Source of the DNA: Saccharothrix sp. ALI-22-I
GTDB lineage: Bacteria > Actinomycetota > Actinomycetes > Mycobacteriales > Pseudonocardiaceae
Length of the DNA stretch: 64,000 nucleotides
Assembly: GCF_001984175.1 (NCBI RefSeq)
Contig: NZ_MTQP01000060.1
Span: 186,001-250,000, forward strand
Reading direction: 5' to 3'
The notes under the pieces were generated by a model. It had not been told where the DNA came from. It ran no database searches and was given only the letters and a program-made list of their open reading frames with translations. The position numbers and the translations under genes were made by a program. Shown here piece after piece: positions 9,365-17,350 of this stretch. Numbering within the stretch: position 1 is the stretch's first letter; every line of letters begins with the position of its first letter.

Positions 9365-11017
9365 TCATCCCGGTCCTGGGCCCCGAGGTCGCGGATCGGG
9401 GCGTGGTGGCGTCGCCGTCGGACGCCACCGGACGCCTGGCGGCTCTGGCACGCGATCGGGGCGCGAGGCGGTGCCGTCGCGGGTGGAACCGCCGGGCGCT
9501 GCACCGCTCAACACGTGCGCGGCGTCGCGGGCGGCGGCGGCCTGGTGGGACCGACCGTGTGCCTGCTGCCACGAGGCGACCTCGCCGACCAGCCCGGCCA
9601 GCTCGTCGACCAGAGCCGCAGCGGCGTCCTTCTCGCCGCCGCGCCCCGACAGCACCCCCACGGCGGCCAGCCGGCGCGACGCGCCGCGCAGCAAGCCGGC
9701 CAACGGCCCTGGGCGGGCGGGCAGAACGCGGTGGGGTGTACGGGCCGCGCGGTCGTAGCGCTCGGCCGGCCAGGGCGGTGTCCCGTCCGGCTGGTGCCGC
9801 CGGCCGTGCACCAGTGTGGTCAGCAGCTCACCCGCCGCGTGCGCGACACCCTCGACGACACCCCCGCCGTCGTGCACCGGTGACGCCGGCGAGCCACGAG
9901 CGACGCGGTTCGCGGCGCGGACCCAGTCCCGCGCCCGCCGGACCGCGTCGGCGGCGCCCTCCAGGGCGTCACGACGGGCGTCCGGGGTCGCCAAGCCCAC
10001 CTCGGTGCGCTCGGGGGCGGCCACCGGCGGCACGGCGGCCCACCGCCGGGTCAGCTTCGTCCACGTCAGGTCCGGAGCCAGCGCGGTGCCCGAGTACCGG
10101 ACCCGCTGCCCTGTCCTGGTCAGGTCGCCGGGCAGCGCCACCGTGTAGCCCAGCACCCGACCGGTCGCGTCGCCGACGCTCCGCGGGTCCAGCCGTTCCC
10201 GTGCGAGTTCGGCGAGGAACCCCGTGCCGTCGGGCACCGCGGCGGCGACCCGTGCCACGGTCCGGCGCAGCTCCTCCCGCGCGGTCCGCGGTCGTCCCAG
10301 CCGTTCGGCCTTGGCCTTCTCGTTGCGGGTCGGGGCCGGCGCGGCGGTGCGGTCGATCGGCGCGGTGCCCACCAGCCCCATCTCGCGCTCCAGCGCCCGG
10401 CACGTCTGACGCAGCGCGCGGTAGTCCAGGTACGGGGTGAAGCGGCGTCCGGTGGTCTCGGAGACCAAGGTGGCCATCAGGTGGATGTGGTCCTCGCCGT
10501 GGCGCACCGCGATCCACCGGCACCCGGCCCGCGGGATGCCGGTGGCCCGCATCAGCCGCTCGGCCACCCGCTCCCACTGCCGGTCGCCCAGCACCGGGTC
10601 GGACGGGTGCAGACGCACCGAGGTGTGCCACACGTAGCCCGGCCGCGGCACCACGGCCTTCTTGCGCCGGTCGTAGCGGTAGTGCCGCACCCACTCCGGC
10701 GCGTTCCACGGCACCGTGCCGTCACGCACCCGCTGCTCCCACTCCGGCGGCAGCGCCTTCGGGTTGGTCACCGGCAGGCCCGCCAGCTGGGCCACCTCCT
10801 GCATCGTGGCCGTCAACGCCGACAGGTCCAGGTCGAACGGCCCCGGCTGCGGACCGTCGGGACCGGCGGCGGGCAGGGGCCGCGGTTGGTGCAGCCACGG
10901 CGCGCCGTCCCACGAGGCGACCACCCGCGGATCGCGGTGCTCCTCGTGGCTGCCCGGCCCGAACAGGTAGTGCAGCAACCCGGACGGACGATGGCCGCGC
11001 ACGACCTTGGCGATCAC
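9365..11017 (-). CDS. Relaxase / mobilization nuclease (MOBP type)
   Basis: 550 aa from a GTG at 11017 that overlaps the stop of the MobC-like gene (GTGA). The N-terminal third carries relaxase signatures. A LLHYLFGPG motif around residues 14-22 contains the likely nicking Tyr, followed by EEHRDPRVVASW. The metal-binding motif VRHGEDHIHLMATL lies at about 171-184. The Arg/Ala-rich C-terminal part ends in low-complexity sequence. This arrangement is standard for actinobacterial plasmids and integrative elements: the enzyme nicks oriT and stays covalently attached to the transferred strand. Length is normal for the family and all catalytic motifs appear intact. Confidence 0.88.
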   Translation of the reverse strand: MIAKVVRGHRPSGLLHYLFGPGSHEEHRDPRVVASWDGAPWLHQPRPLPAAGPDGPQPGPFDLDLSALTATMQEVAQLAGLPVTNPKALPPEWEQRVRDGTVPWNAPEWVRHYRYDRRKKAVVPRPGYVWHTSVRLHPSDPVLGDRQWERVAERLMRATGIPRAGCRWIAVRHGEDHIHLMATLVSETTGRRFTPYLDYRALRQTCRALEREMGLVGTAPIDRTAAPAPTRNEKAKAERLGRPRTAREELRRTVARVAAAVPDGTGFLAELARERLDPRSVGDATGRVLGYTVALPGDLTRTGQRVRYSGTALAPDLTWTKLTRRWAAVPPVAAPERTEVGLATPDARRDALEGAADAVRRARDWVRAANRVARGSPASPVHDGGGVVEGVAHAAGELLTTLVHGRRHQPDGTPPWPAERYDRAARTPHRVLPARPGPLAGLLRGASRRLAAVGVLSGRGGEKDAAAALVDELAGLVGEVASWQQAHGRSHQAAAARDAAHVLSGAAPGGSTRDGTASRPDRVPEPPGVRWRPTATPPRPDPRPRGPGPG

Positions 11018-11454
11018 GACAGCAACGCGCGACGCACCCGGACCACGACCTCGTCGGCGCGCCGCACCGCCCGCTGCACGGCGATCAACACCGCGTCGAC
11101 GCCGGCGGAGGATCCGAGAAGACCGGCGCCGGCCGAGTCCTCGCGTACACGCCCGCCGGTCTGGGCCAACTGCCGCCGCAGCGCACTCACCTCGCTCACC
11201 AGACCCGCGATCAGCGCACGGTCGAGCACCTCGCCGCGCAGACGCCGGGACGCCTCCTCGAACCCGACCTGGGCAAGCCACGCACCCGGCCGCAGGCCCT
11301 CGGCCGCAGCAGCGGTGACGATCGTCGCCCACTCCACGTCGGAGAACTTCACCGTCGTGCGTCCCCGGCGCGGCTGCTGTCCCGCCGACACATGCCGCCG
11401 GTTGCCCAGCACCATCGGCCTGACGACGTCGAGTTCACCGGACGCCTCGGTCAT
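11014..11454 (-). CDS. MobC-like ribbon-helix-helix relaxosome protein
   Basis: 146 aa from the ATG at 11454, which has GGAG about 11 nt upstream; a further upstream ATG (11526) is possible but has no ribosome binding site. Around residues 30-60 the sequence RRGRTTVKFSDVEWATIV followed by an AEGLRPGAWLAQVGFEEA helix fits the ribbon-helix-helix of MobC proteins, which bind near oriT and help the relaxase. The C-terminal half is helical. The stop overlaps the relaxase start by 4 nt, so the two are translationally coupled. Confidence 0.75.
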   Translation of the reverse strand: MTEASGELDVVRPMVLGNRRHVSAGQQPRRGRTTVKFSDVEWATIVTAAAAEGLRPGAWLAQVGFEEASRRLRGEVLDRALIAGLVSEVSALRRQLAQTGGRVREDSAGAGLLGSSAGVDAVLIAVQRAVRRADEVVVRVRRALLS

Positions 11455-11793
11455 CACAGCCCCCACTCCCGCCGGCATCACGACCGGCAGCGCGCACATG
11501 GGGGGCTGCTCGCTGGACGCCATCATGACATGAGGCGCGAAGACGCTGGGGCAAAAGGAACTCTTGGCATTAACTTGCTGTTCGCGGGACTGCTGCACAC
11601 CGCCGTCCGCACTGCGCCGTGGCGGGCCGTCGGTGGCCGGCAACCGACGCAGTACGTCGCAGCGGGCAGGGCTCTCCGGGCGGAGCCTCGCGCCGTCGCG
11701 TGCGGGCGTGGCACACAGCCGGAAACCGGTGGAAACGGTGTCGGTGACCGCCTACAGTGGCATCAACCCCGCCTGGGTGAGCAACCCCGGCCC
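11455..11793. other. Gap upstream of mob genes, candidate oriT region
   Basis: About 340 bp upstream of the mobC-relaxase pair without a convincing gene. Around 11541-11585 is an unusually A/T-rich patch (GCAAAAGGAACTCTTGGCAT and following) for this window. In actinobacterial MOBP modules oriT usually lies just upstream of mobC, so this is the natural place to look. I could not identify a nic consensus or a clear inverted repeat, so the assignment is positional only. Confidence 0.25.
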
Positions 11794-11817
11794 GACGGCC
11801 CCGGCGACGGGGCCGTC
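11794..11817. terminator. Hairpin terminator candidate
   Basis: Perfect 9-bp stem GACGGCCCC/GGGGCCGTC with a 6-nt loop, no T tract. It sits between the mob operon and the 127-aa gene. A similar block recurs at 14280-14340. Confidence 0.45.
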
Positions 11818-11857
11818 TCTGTTCGTCGGTCGACCATCGGACGCTTCCACGACCACC

Positions 11858-11892
11858 GGCACCCCGCCGCGCCGGGTCGGCGGGCGGGTGCC
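11858..11892 (-). terminator. Terminator of the 127-aa gene
   Basis: GGCACCC...GGGTGCC inverted repeat with a GC-rich inner stem, 32 bp past the stop codon at 11924. Confidence 0.55.
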
Positions 11893-11923
11893 GCAGGTTC
11901 GCGGCGTGGCCGTCGGCCGGTCG

Positions 11924-12307
11924 TCAGCTCGCGCCGAGGGACTCGGCCAGGGCCTTCACGGCGGCGTCGCCGAACTTCGCCGACAGCACGTCCAGGACGG
12001 CTGTGTTCACGTTGTCCCACATCATGTGCAGGACTTCGTGCGCCCCAGGGTCAATGGTGGCGGGCTCCTGGTCGGCTTCCCAGACCAGGTCGTACCCGTC
12101 GGGGTTGGGCTCGGTGAGCACCACGCGCCCGTCGGGGAGTCGGAAGTGCAGGACCGGCCCGCTCAGGTGCGGGTAGAAGGACTCGTGCTTGTAGCTGATC
12201 GCGATGAGTCGTCCGTCCTCGCCGTTGCCGAAGCGTTGGACGGCGGAGACGTCGAGTTCGGCGTCGATGGCGGGAACGGTGATCGCGAGCGGGGTCGAGC
12301 GGGTCAT
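11924..12307 (-). CDS. Unknown 127-aa protein (leader-cassette gene)
   Basis: ATG at 12307 with GGAGC upstream, directly behind a promoter-leader copy and followed by a GC hairpin. It is a single-gene unit. The sequence suggests a small alpha/beta protein: a beta-rich core (RLIAISYKHESFYPHLSGPV, LHFRLPDGRVVL) and an amphipathic C-terminal helix (VNTAVLDVLSAKFGDAAVKAL). No catalytic motif, cysteine cluster or membrane segment is seen. Family not recognised. Confidence 0.75.
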   Translation of the reverse strand: MTRSTPLAITVPAIDAELDVSAVQRFGNGEDGRLIAISYKHESFYPHLSGPVLHFRLPDGRVVLTEPNPDGYDLVWEADQEPATIDPGAHEVLHMMWDNVNTAVLDVLSAKFGDAAVKALAESLGAS

Positions 12308-13090
12308 GGGTGGCTCCTACGGTGCGTAGACGACCTGTGGTCGGCTGTCGGGTTCTTGTCCGGCGCAGGGGCGTCACTCCCCGCACCGGACAAGATCAAC
12401 TTTATCGTTTTGCCTGTTCCGGCGCTGAGCGTTGCGGTCGGTGAACGGGGGCGGCGGCGGGCGATCGGGCGGCTGTCGAAAGCCGGATCGGCGGCGTGGA
12501 CGCGGACGGCGTGCGCGAATTCGGCCATGTCGCGCACGAGGCGGGGGCGGTAGCTCTCGCGGTTCCACCCGGTGTGCAGCAGGTAGTCCACAGTGCCGGC
12601 GGCCTCCAGTGCCGCGCAGCTGTCGGGCCGGTCCTCGACCATGACGTCGGTCCATGCCGACGTCTTGTCGGCGGTGAGCGTCAACGTCGTGTACGGGATC
12701 GCGTGGTCGGTCAGCCACGCCCGGGGCGTCGCTTCCGTCACGCCGAAGGTGCCGAGCGCGGCGTGGTCGGTGATCGGGTGAAGCCGATGACCTTCGTTTG
12801 CCAGTCGGTGTAAGGCGTCGGTGGCACCGGCCGCGGGAGTCCCGGTGCGGAGGATGACCCCGGCGTCCACTCCGGCGTGCAACACCCCAGGGGAACTCGT
12901 CGTCGGTGAATCCCCGGTCCGGTCCGAAGTGCCATCGGGTGGGCTCGGGCATCCACCGGCCGGGACCTTCGGTCCGCAGCAGGAACTCTCGTACGGCGGC
13001 GGGGAAGTCGTAGAGCGGGCCGTCGACGTCGATCCCGATATCGAGCAGACGGATCGGCGGGCCGGGTATGACGGCATGGTCGGCGTGCAT
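12304..13090 (-). pseudogene. HAD-superfamily 5'-nucleotidase-like protein, frameshifted
   Basis: ATG at 13090 with AAGG upstream. The first frame encodes a HAD motif I (DIGIDVDGPLYDF, the DxDG nucleophile pair) and then WHFGPDRGFTDDEFPWG. At a CCCCTGGGG stretch near 12893 the reading must shift by one base to continue with GVILRTGTPAAGATDAL, HRLHPITDH (motif II region) and DVMVEDRPDSCAAL (motif III/IV Asp). This order is typical of NT5C-like or phage-type 5'-nucleotidases of about 200 aa. The second frame then runs through the next promoter-leader. Either the gene is decayed or one base was missed in sequencing. Confidence 0.65.
12346..12434 (-). promoter_or_regulatory. Promoter plus structured leader, 127-aa gene
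   Basis: Read on the minus strand: box CAACG, 25 nt, -10-like TAAAGT, then the hairpin with outer arms GTCCGG/CCGGAC and loop GTGACG, then the tail AAGAACCCGACAG and the Shine-Dalgarno site. The outer arms differ from the commonest TGTCGG/CCGACA pair but remain complementary. The frameshifted HAD reading frame runs through this element and its stop overlaps the next start (ATGA). Confidence 0.75.
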
Positions 13091-13094
13091 GGCG

Positions 13095-13125
13095 AACCTT
13101 TCGGGTTCGAGGCGTCAGAGGGGAT
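13095..13125 (-). promoter_or_regulatory. Decayed leader copy
   Basis: On the minus strand CCCCTCTGACGCCTC followed by GAACCCGA resembles the loop-and-tail part of the repeated leader, but the outer arms and -10 box are missing. It precedes the frameshifted HAD gene. Confidence 0.4.
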
Positions 13126-13268
13126 TCTGTGGCGGAGAGCCGGGCGTGGTCACCGGTTTGCCACTGCGGGAACTGTACCCCTATGGGGTATGTGGCGGGG
13201 GTGGGTGAATCGGCTCCCGTTCCGATAAGCGAGGGCTGCGCGACGGCGCTTCGGCCGGTGGATGCGCG

Positions 13269-14009
13269 TCAGTCGGTGCGTTCGATGACGTCGGTGCCGT
13301 CGTGGAGGATCATCCCGAGGCAACTGCCGTCGTCCCAGTTGATGTGGATGGTGCCGATGTCGTCCGTGACGGCGACCGTGCCCAACGCGCCGGGCCGCAG
13401 CAGGGAGTACAGCTCGGGGTCTGTCGTGGACACGAAGCGGACGCGGTCGCCGGGCTGGAACTCTGCGGACATGTCGGTCGGGCCCAGGCCCATGACACGG
13501 ACCACGACGTCTTTGCCGTCGCGCTCGACGACGGTGCCGACCGGCCAGAGCGCCGCGATGCGCAGTAGGTCCTCGGCGACGGCGCGGTCGCGCTTGTCGA
13601 GCGTGGAGGATGCGGAAGTGCCTCGGATACTGGCTGTCAGGGCGTGGGCGTAGTCCTCGACGGTGATCGGCCGTTCGACGACTTCCGCGGTCGTGGTGAC
13701 GAACCGGTTGTGCAAGGCGACGAAGCTTTGGGTGCAGCCGCAGTTGCGGGGTTGCCGCGCGCACATGGAGGCGAAGTCGACCAGGTCGCCGTCGGCGACG
13801 GAGGCGACGATGGAATCGCCGGGGCGGCTTCCTTGGGTCCTGCGGGTCGCCACCAGCACCTTGAGCGGCGCGGTCGACATCGGTGGATGCGGGGTGCGGT
13901 GGGGCGTGCGGGTGGTGTCCTGGTCGGCGTCGGGTGTGGTGTCGGACTGCGGTTGTCGCGGTGCGTCGGATCCTTTGTCCGCGCTACCGCTGGTGTTGTC
14001 GGTGGTCAC
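13269..14009 (-). CDS. Unknown 246-aa protein with C-terminal SH3/KOW-like strand pattern
   Basis: GTG start at 14009 (MTTDNTSGS) chosen for the AGGAG site 9 nt upstream. Residues 1-45 are Asp/Thr/Pro-rich and probably disordered. Around 50-90 a CARQPRNCGC cluster may bind metal. The C-terminal 90 residues alternate short beta strands (VVVRVMGLGPTDM, FQPGDRVRFVSTTDPE, ALGTVAVTDDIGTIHINW), which suggests a small beta barrel. A fragment with the related pattern VGDRVEFAQDNN survives in the decayed stretch near 58.87 kb. Single-gene unit with its own leader. Function unknown. Confidence 0.75.
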   Translation of the reverse strand: MTTDNTSGSADKGSDAPRQPQSDTTPDADQDTTRTPHRTPHPPMSTAPLKVLVATRRTQGSRPGDSIVASVADGDLVDFASMCARQPRNCGCTQSFVALHNRFVTTTAEVVERPITVEDYAHALTASIRGTSASSTLDKRDRAVAEDLLRIAALWPVGTVVERDGKDVVVRVMGLGPTDMSAEFQPGDRVRFVSTTDPELYSLLRPGALGTVAVTDDIGTIHINWDDGSCLGMILHDGTDVIERTD

Positions 14010-14025
14010 GATGGTGGCTCCTGGG

Positions 14026-14112
14026 TGTCGGATTCGTGTCGGGCTCGGGGTGTCACCCCCGATGGCCGACAAGATCAACTTAGTGGCGTCGACTGTTCCG
14101 CGTGGACGGTTG
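14026..14112 (-). promoter_or_regulatory. Promoter plus structured leader, 246-aa gene
   Basis: Box CAACC, 25 nt, TAAGTT; hairpin arms TGTCGG/CCGACA, inner stem GGGG/CCCC, loop GTGACA (the A variant); tail CGAATCCGACA. Confidence 0.8.
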
Positions 14113-14359
14113 CGGCGGTGCCCGGCCACGAGTGGCGTCTTCTGTCGAGCACGGGCACGGCCTCGACAGCGACCGGCCATGTCGAGGCGCGGCCTGTCGG
14201 TGTGTCGGCTGACTGGTCGACGTGCCGGGGATTCACCGCAGGCGAGCGTCCGTGGGCGACGTCGTCGTTCGCATCGACCCCGCCGGGGTGAGCAGTTCTG
14301 GCGCGACGGCGACGGCGCCGTCTCTGTTCCCGGCCGGGCACCGGCCGCTTGCACAGTCA

Positions 14360-14396
14360 CCGGCGCCCGCCCGCCGGATTGGCGGGCGGGCGCCGG
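14360..14396 (-). terminator. Terminator of the 117-aa gene
   Basis: Perfect 16-bp stem CCGGCGCCCGCCCGCC with a 5-nt loop, 10 bp past the stop at 14406; no T tract. Confidence 0.75.
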
Positions 14397-14405
14397 ATGG
14401 ACAGG

Positions 14406-14759
14406 TCAGACGTTCAGCAGGGCGTCCTGATCGACGGTCGGCCAGGCGGCGTCGGCGGCGGGGGGCCGGCACTGAAGGTCCGGCAGGGTCCCGTGCTTGG
14501 TGCCGCCGGTACCCTCCAGATCGGCCACCACCGCGTCGAACAGCGGGGTCTTCTCCCTGCCGTGGACGTCCCCCTGATGCGCGGTCCCGAAGAGGATGGC
14601 GCGGACCTCGTCGCTGAGACGGAGCAGAGTGTCCAACCCGACGACGTCGAGGACGGGCAGAGTGTCGGCCACGTCGCCGTGGCCGGCCCGACCGGCTGCC
14701 TGGATGAAGACCCGCATCGCGTGGGCCAAGTTGTCGACCGGGTCACGGCTGGGGTTCAT
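14406..14759 (-). CDS. Unknown 117-aa protein
   Basis: ATG at 14759 behind AGGAG. Small, probably helical protein (DNLAHAMRVFIQAAGRAGHG, VGLDTLLRLSDEVRAIL) with a less ordered C-terminal third. The N-terminal 60 residues recall the start of the two paralogs at 40715 and 42143 (helical, ending in a VLAALLDTYDSAF-like stretch), but the similarity is weak. Single-gene unit with leader and terminator; function unknown. Confidence 0.7.
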   Translation of the reverse strand: MNPSRDPVDNLAHAMRVFIQAAGRAGHGDVADTLPVLDVVGLDTLLRLSDEVRAILFGTAHQGDVHGREKTPLFDAVVADLEGTGGTKHGTLPDLQCRPPAADAAWPTVDQDALLNV

Positions 14760-14782
14760 GTTGCTGCTCCTGGGCTCGAGGT

Positions 14783-14871
14783 TGTCGGGTTCGAGTCCGG
14801 AACGGAGGCGTCACCCTCTCGCCCGGACAAGATCAACTTTATCGTTTGTGCTGTTCCGAGGCTGCGCCTTA
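14783..14871 (-). promoter_or_regulatory. Promoter plus structured leader, 117-aa gene
   Basis: Box TAAGG, 25 nt, TAAAGT; arms TGTCCGG/CCGGACT, loop GTGACG, tail CGAACCCGACAA. The arms are changed on both sides relative to the common copy. Confidence 0.8.
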
Positions 14872-14945
14872 AGGCCGGCGTTCGAGCGGGCCGGCCGTCG
14901 GGTACGGCGACCGCGCCACGCGGATCTGCAGCGCGGCCGGGGGGA

Positions 14946-15398
14946 TCAGCCGGCACTCGACACCGGGACGAGTTCCAGGCCGTGCCGTGCCAGGGTGCGC
15001 ATCAGGGCGCGCCACTGGTTCTGGGCGCGCTTGCGGTGCTTGGCGCTGTCGAGAACGGCGATCCACCGCAGGTGGGCGCCTACGATGAACTCGAAGTGCT
15101 CCGGTGCGGCGTCGAGCACCGCGCCCACGTGTGAGCGTGTGGTGGTTTCGAACAACCACGCGACGCCCGACTCGTCGGTCCACTCGTGCCGCCGGACCCA
15201 GCCGTCGATGACGTTCAGCTCGTAGAAGTCGCGGGTCACCCGGTCCGGGAGTTCCTGCTCGGGGAGCGCGACGACGTGGATCGGTCCCAGGATGAATTCG
15301 TTGCGGACGTACGTGCTGGCCGTGGGCCGGCCGGCGTCGGCGTCGGCGGTGTTCGGGGCGGGCCGGCCTGGGGCGGCGGTGTGCGGGTCGGTGCTCAT
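14946..15398 (-). CDS. Unknown 150-aa protein
   Basis: ATG at 15398 with AGGAGC 6 nt upstream. After a Pro/Ala-rich N-terminus the protein has an alpha/beta pattern (YVRNEFILGPIHVVALPEQE, GVAWLFETTTRSHVG) and ends in a basic helix (LDSAKHRKRAQNQWRALMRT). No recognised family. The usual leader hairpin is not seen upstream, so it may be read from an unidentified promoter. Confidence 0.7.
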   Translation of the reverse strand: MSTDPHTAAPGRPAPNTADADAGRPTASTYVRNEFILGPIHVVALPEQELPDRVTRDFYELNVIDGWVRRHEWTDESGVAWLFETTTRSHVGAVLDAAPEHFEFIVGAHLRWIAVLDSAKHRKRAQNQWRALMRTLARHGLELVPVSSAG

Positions 15399-15592
15399 GG
15401 TGTTGCTCCTGGGGGATCGTCGGCTGTCGAACGTGCTTGGAGGCGGGTGCTTGCGCGGTGATCCGGACGTGGCGTCCGCTGTGGCCTGGGCGGTGCGTGG
15501 GACGGCCGTCGGCCCGGCGGTCTCGTGGGATCGCCGGGCCGACGACGTGGTTTCTGGTCGGAACGGGCTGCGCGACCGGTGGCGCGGTCGAA

Positions 15593-16330
15593 TCAGCCTT
15601 CGGGCAGAAGTTCGCCGAGAGGGGTGATGGAGCGGGCGGCACGGCACATCCAGTCGGCCACGACACCGTCGGGAAGGCTCTGCGCCTCGTCCATCAGCTC
15701 CTGCGCCACCGAATCCCGCACGGCTCTGCCGGTGGTGGGAGCGGTGCTGAGCCAGGGACGGATGCAGGCCTGCGAGGCGACCCGGTCGGCGACCCGGAGG
15801 ATGCCCGCACGCCTGCGCCAGTCGCCGGTGATCCGTTTCGCAGCGGCGCGCAGGTACAGCTCCGCGTAGTGCAGCGCGACCTCCGGGGCGTTGCCGTCGC
15901 CGGCGAGCCCCCGCGACGTCGCGTCGCGCCAGCGGCTGTCGAGCTCACGCCGGACGTTGACGGCGCGGCGGCGCTCGTACTCGGTGTCGAGCGCCTCGAC
16001 AGCGAGCTCCGGCGTGGTGTAGCGGCGCAGGCACCAGCCGCGCTCCTCGACCGGAGTGAACCGGTCGAGGCTGTCGTGGCAGTAGTGCTTCTCGCCGTCC
16101 TCGTGGCCGGGCCAGATACACGCCGTCCACGGTGCGGCGGCGGCTTCGGCGTCGTGATCGGTCAGCAGTGAGCCGCTGAGGCTGACCGAGAGCATGTCGC
16201 CTTCGCCGGCCCACCCGGAGAAGCCCACGGCGGTGACGTCGGGTACCCAGTCGGGATCGCGACGCAGAATCGTGGCGGTGACGACGAGTTCGGAAGGGCT
16301 GGAGGTCGCCTCGGTGGCGGTGTTCGTCAT
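15593..16330 (-). CDS. Unknown 245-aa protein
   Basis: ATG at 16330, ACGAGG upstream. The N-terminal half is beta-rich and ends in CHDSLDRFTPVEERGWCL; the C-terminal half is helical (HYAELYLRAAAKRITGDWRR, AQELMDEAQSLPDGVVADWM). The helical segment resembles the helical module around HAAGRAL found in the genes at 24984 and 54665, though weakly. Upstream a short CCGCCGTTCGGCGG hairpin and CCGACACGAGG may be remains of the usual leader. Function unknown. Confidence 0.7.
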   Translation of the reverse strand: MTNTATEATSSPSELVVTATILRRDPDWVPDVTAVGFSGWAGEGDMLSVSLSGSLLTDHDAEAAAAPWTACIWPGHEDGEKHYCHDSLDRFTPVEERGWCLRRYTTPELAVEALDTEYERRRAVNVRRELDSRWRDATSRGLAGDGNAPEVALHYAELYLRAAAKRITGDWRRRAGILRVADRVASQACIRPWLSTAPTTGRAVRDSVAQELMDEAQSLPDGVVADWMCRAARSITPLGELLPEG

Positions 16331-16501
16331 GGTGCTGGCCTCGTGTCGGTGAGGTGCCGCCGAACGGCGGGATGGCGGCCGGGGAGCGGGGTGGTGGCCG
16401 GGTTTGATTGGTGCGAACCGGGCCGGGGCGTGGGGTGTCGGCCCACCCCCGGCGTCGTCGGTGCGATCACTGCCGCGGGAAGCGCGGGCGGGACGGGCCG
16501 G

Positions 16502-17011
16502 TCAGGCGGTGAAGACCGCGATGCCGGAGCGCATCAGCGGCTGTCCGCGCACGACCACGTGGGGCCTGGGGCACGTGCTGTCGCGCCAGTCGCCGCGCTC
16601 GGCGTCCCACGCCGAAGCGCGGGTGATCTCTCCGGTGAACCAGGCGTCGGGGTGGGCGGCGAGTCGGCGGTCGGAGTCGTCGACGATGTCGGAGGCGGCG
16701 ACCTCGTCCATGAGTCGGCTGACGAAGGCATGGACCCAGGTGTCCGGGGTGAACTCGCGGGATTCGCCCTCGTAGTACTCCCCGCCCTCGGGGTGGCGGT
16801 ACAGGCCGGTGGAGTGCCAGCCCTCGCAGACGGTGTCGTGGAGGTGCTCGTGCAGGTCGTCGGGCAGCACCACGACCGGCATGCCGTAGCGGTCCACGGT
16901 GAGGGTGAACGCCGGTTCCGGGATGCCGTCGGTGCCGATCAGCGGCAGGCCCAGGGCCATTGCAGTCTCGTCGGGGCTCCAGTTCACGACCTCGATGCGC
17001 ATGTCGCTCAC
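16502..17011 (-). CDS. Unknown 169-aa protein
   Basis: GTG at 17011 (MSDMRIEVV) is preferred because AGGAG lies 6 nt upstream; the ATG three codons later is too far away. Acidic soluble protein with an alpha/beta start (FTLTVDRYGMPVVVLPDDL), a helix (TWVHAFVSRLMDEVAASDIV) and a short C-terminal strand pair. No motif is recognised. Single-gene unit behind a leader copy. Confidence 0.75.
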   Translation of the reverse strand: MSDMRIEVVNWSPDETAMALGLPLIGTDGIPEPAFTLTVDRYGMPVVVLPDDLHEHLHDTVCEGWHSTGLYRHPEGGEYYEGESREFTPDTWVHAFVSRLMDEVAASDIVDDSDRRLAAHPDAWFTGEITRASAWDAERGDWRDSTCPRPHVVVRGQPLMRSGIAVFTA

Positions 17012-17033
17012 GCTGTGCTCCTGGTGGTGGGGA

Positions 17034-17122
17034 TGTCGGGTTCGTGTCGGGGATCGGGGCGTCACCCCCGGCGTCCGACAAGATCAACTTTAGTGGGTTT
17101 GTCGGTTCGGCGTGGCCGGCTA
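17034..17122 (-). promoter_or_regulatory. Promoter plus structured leader, 169-aa gene
   Basis: Box TAGCC, 25 nt, TAAAGT; arms TGTCGG/CCGACA, loop GTGACG, tail CGAACCCGACA. Confidence 0.8.
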
Positions 17123-17265
17123 TTCAGCGCGGTCGAGCGGAACACCTCGTGCGGCACGACGGTGCGGTGGGGGATCGGAAGGGGGATGCGGGTACCGGTC
17201 GGTGGCGACTCGGATGTCGGTCGTTGCGTCGTCCGGAGCGTTCGTCACGGTCACCCCCGGACATG

Positions 17266-17308
17266 ACGGCGCCCCTGCTCTGACCGGTCGGCCGGAGCAG
17301 GGGCGTCG
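17266..17308 (-). terminator. Terminator of the 323-aa gene
   Basis: Stem CGCCCCTGCTC/GAGCAGGGGCG with a 14-nt loop, about 45 bp past the stop at 17351. Confidence 0.65.
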
Positions 17309-17350
17309 CGTGTGGATCGGTGTGCGGAGAGCCGGCAGGGCCCGGCCGGG

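Noticed and set aside
12304..12434. HAD reading frame extending through the next leader to an ATGA overlap
   Set aside because: The frame through the element encodes the sequence that any copy would give in that frame; the overlap with the next ATG is probably chance after loss of the native stop.
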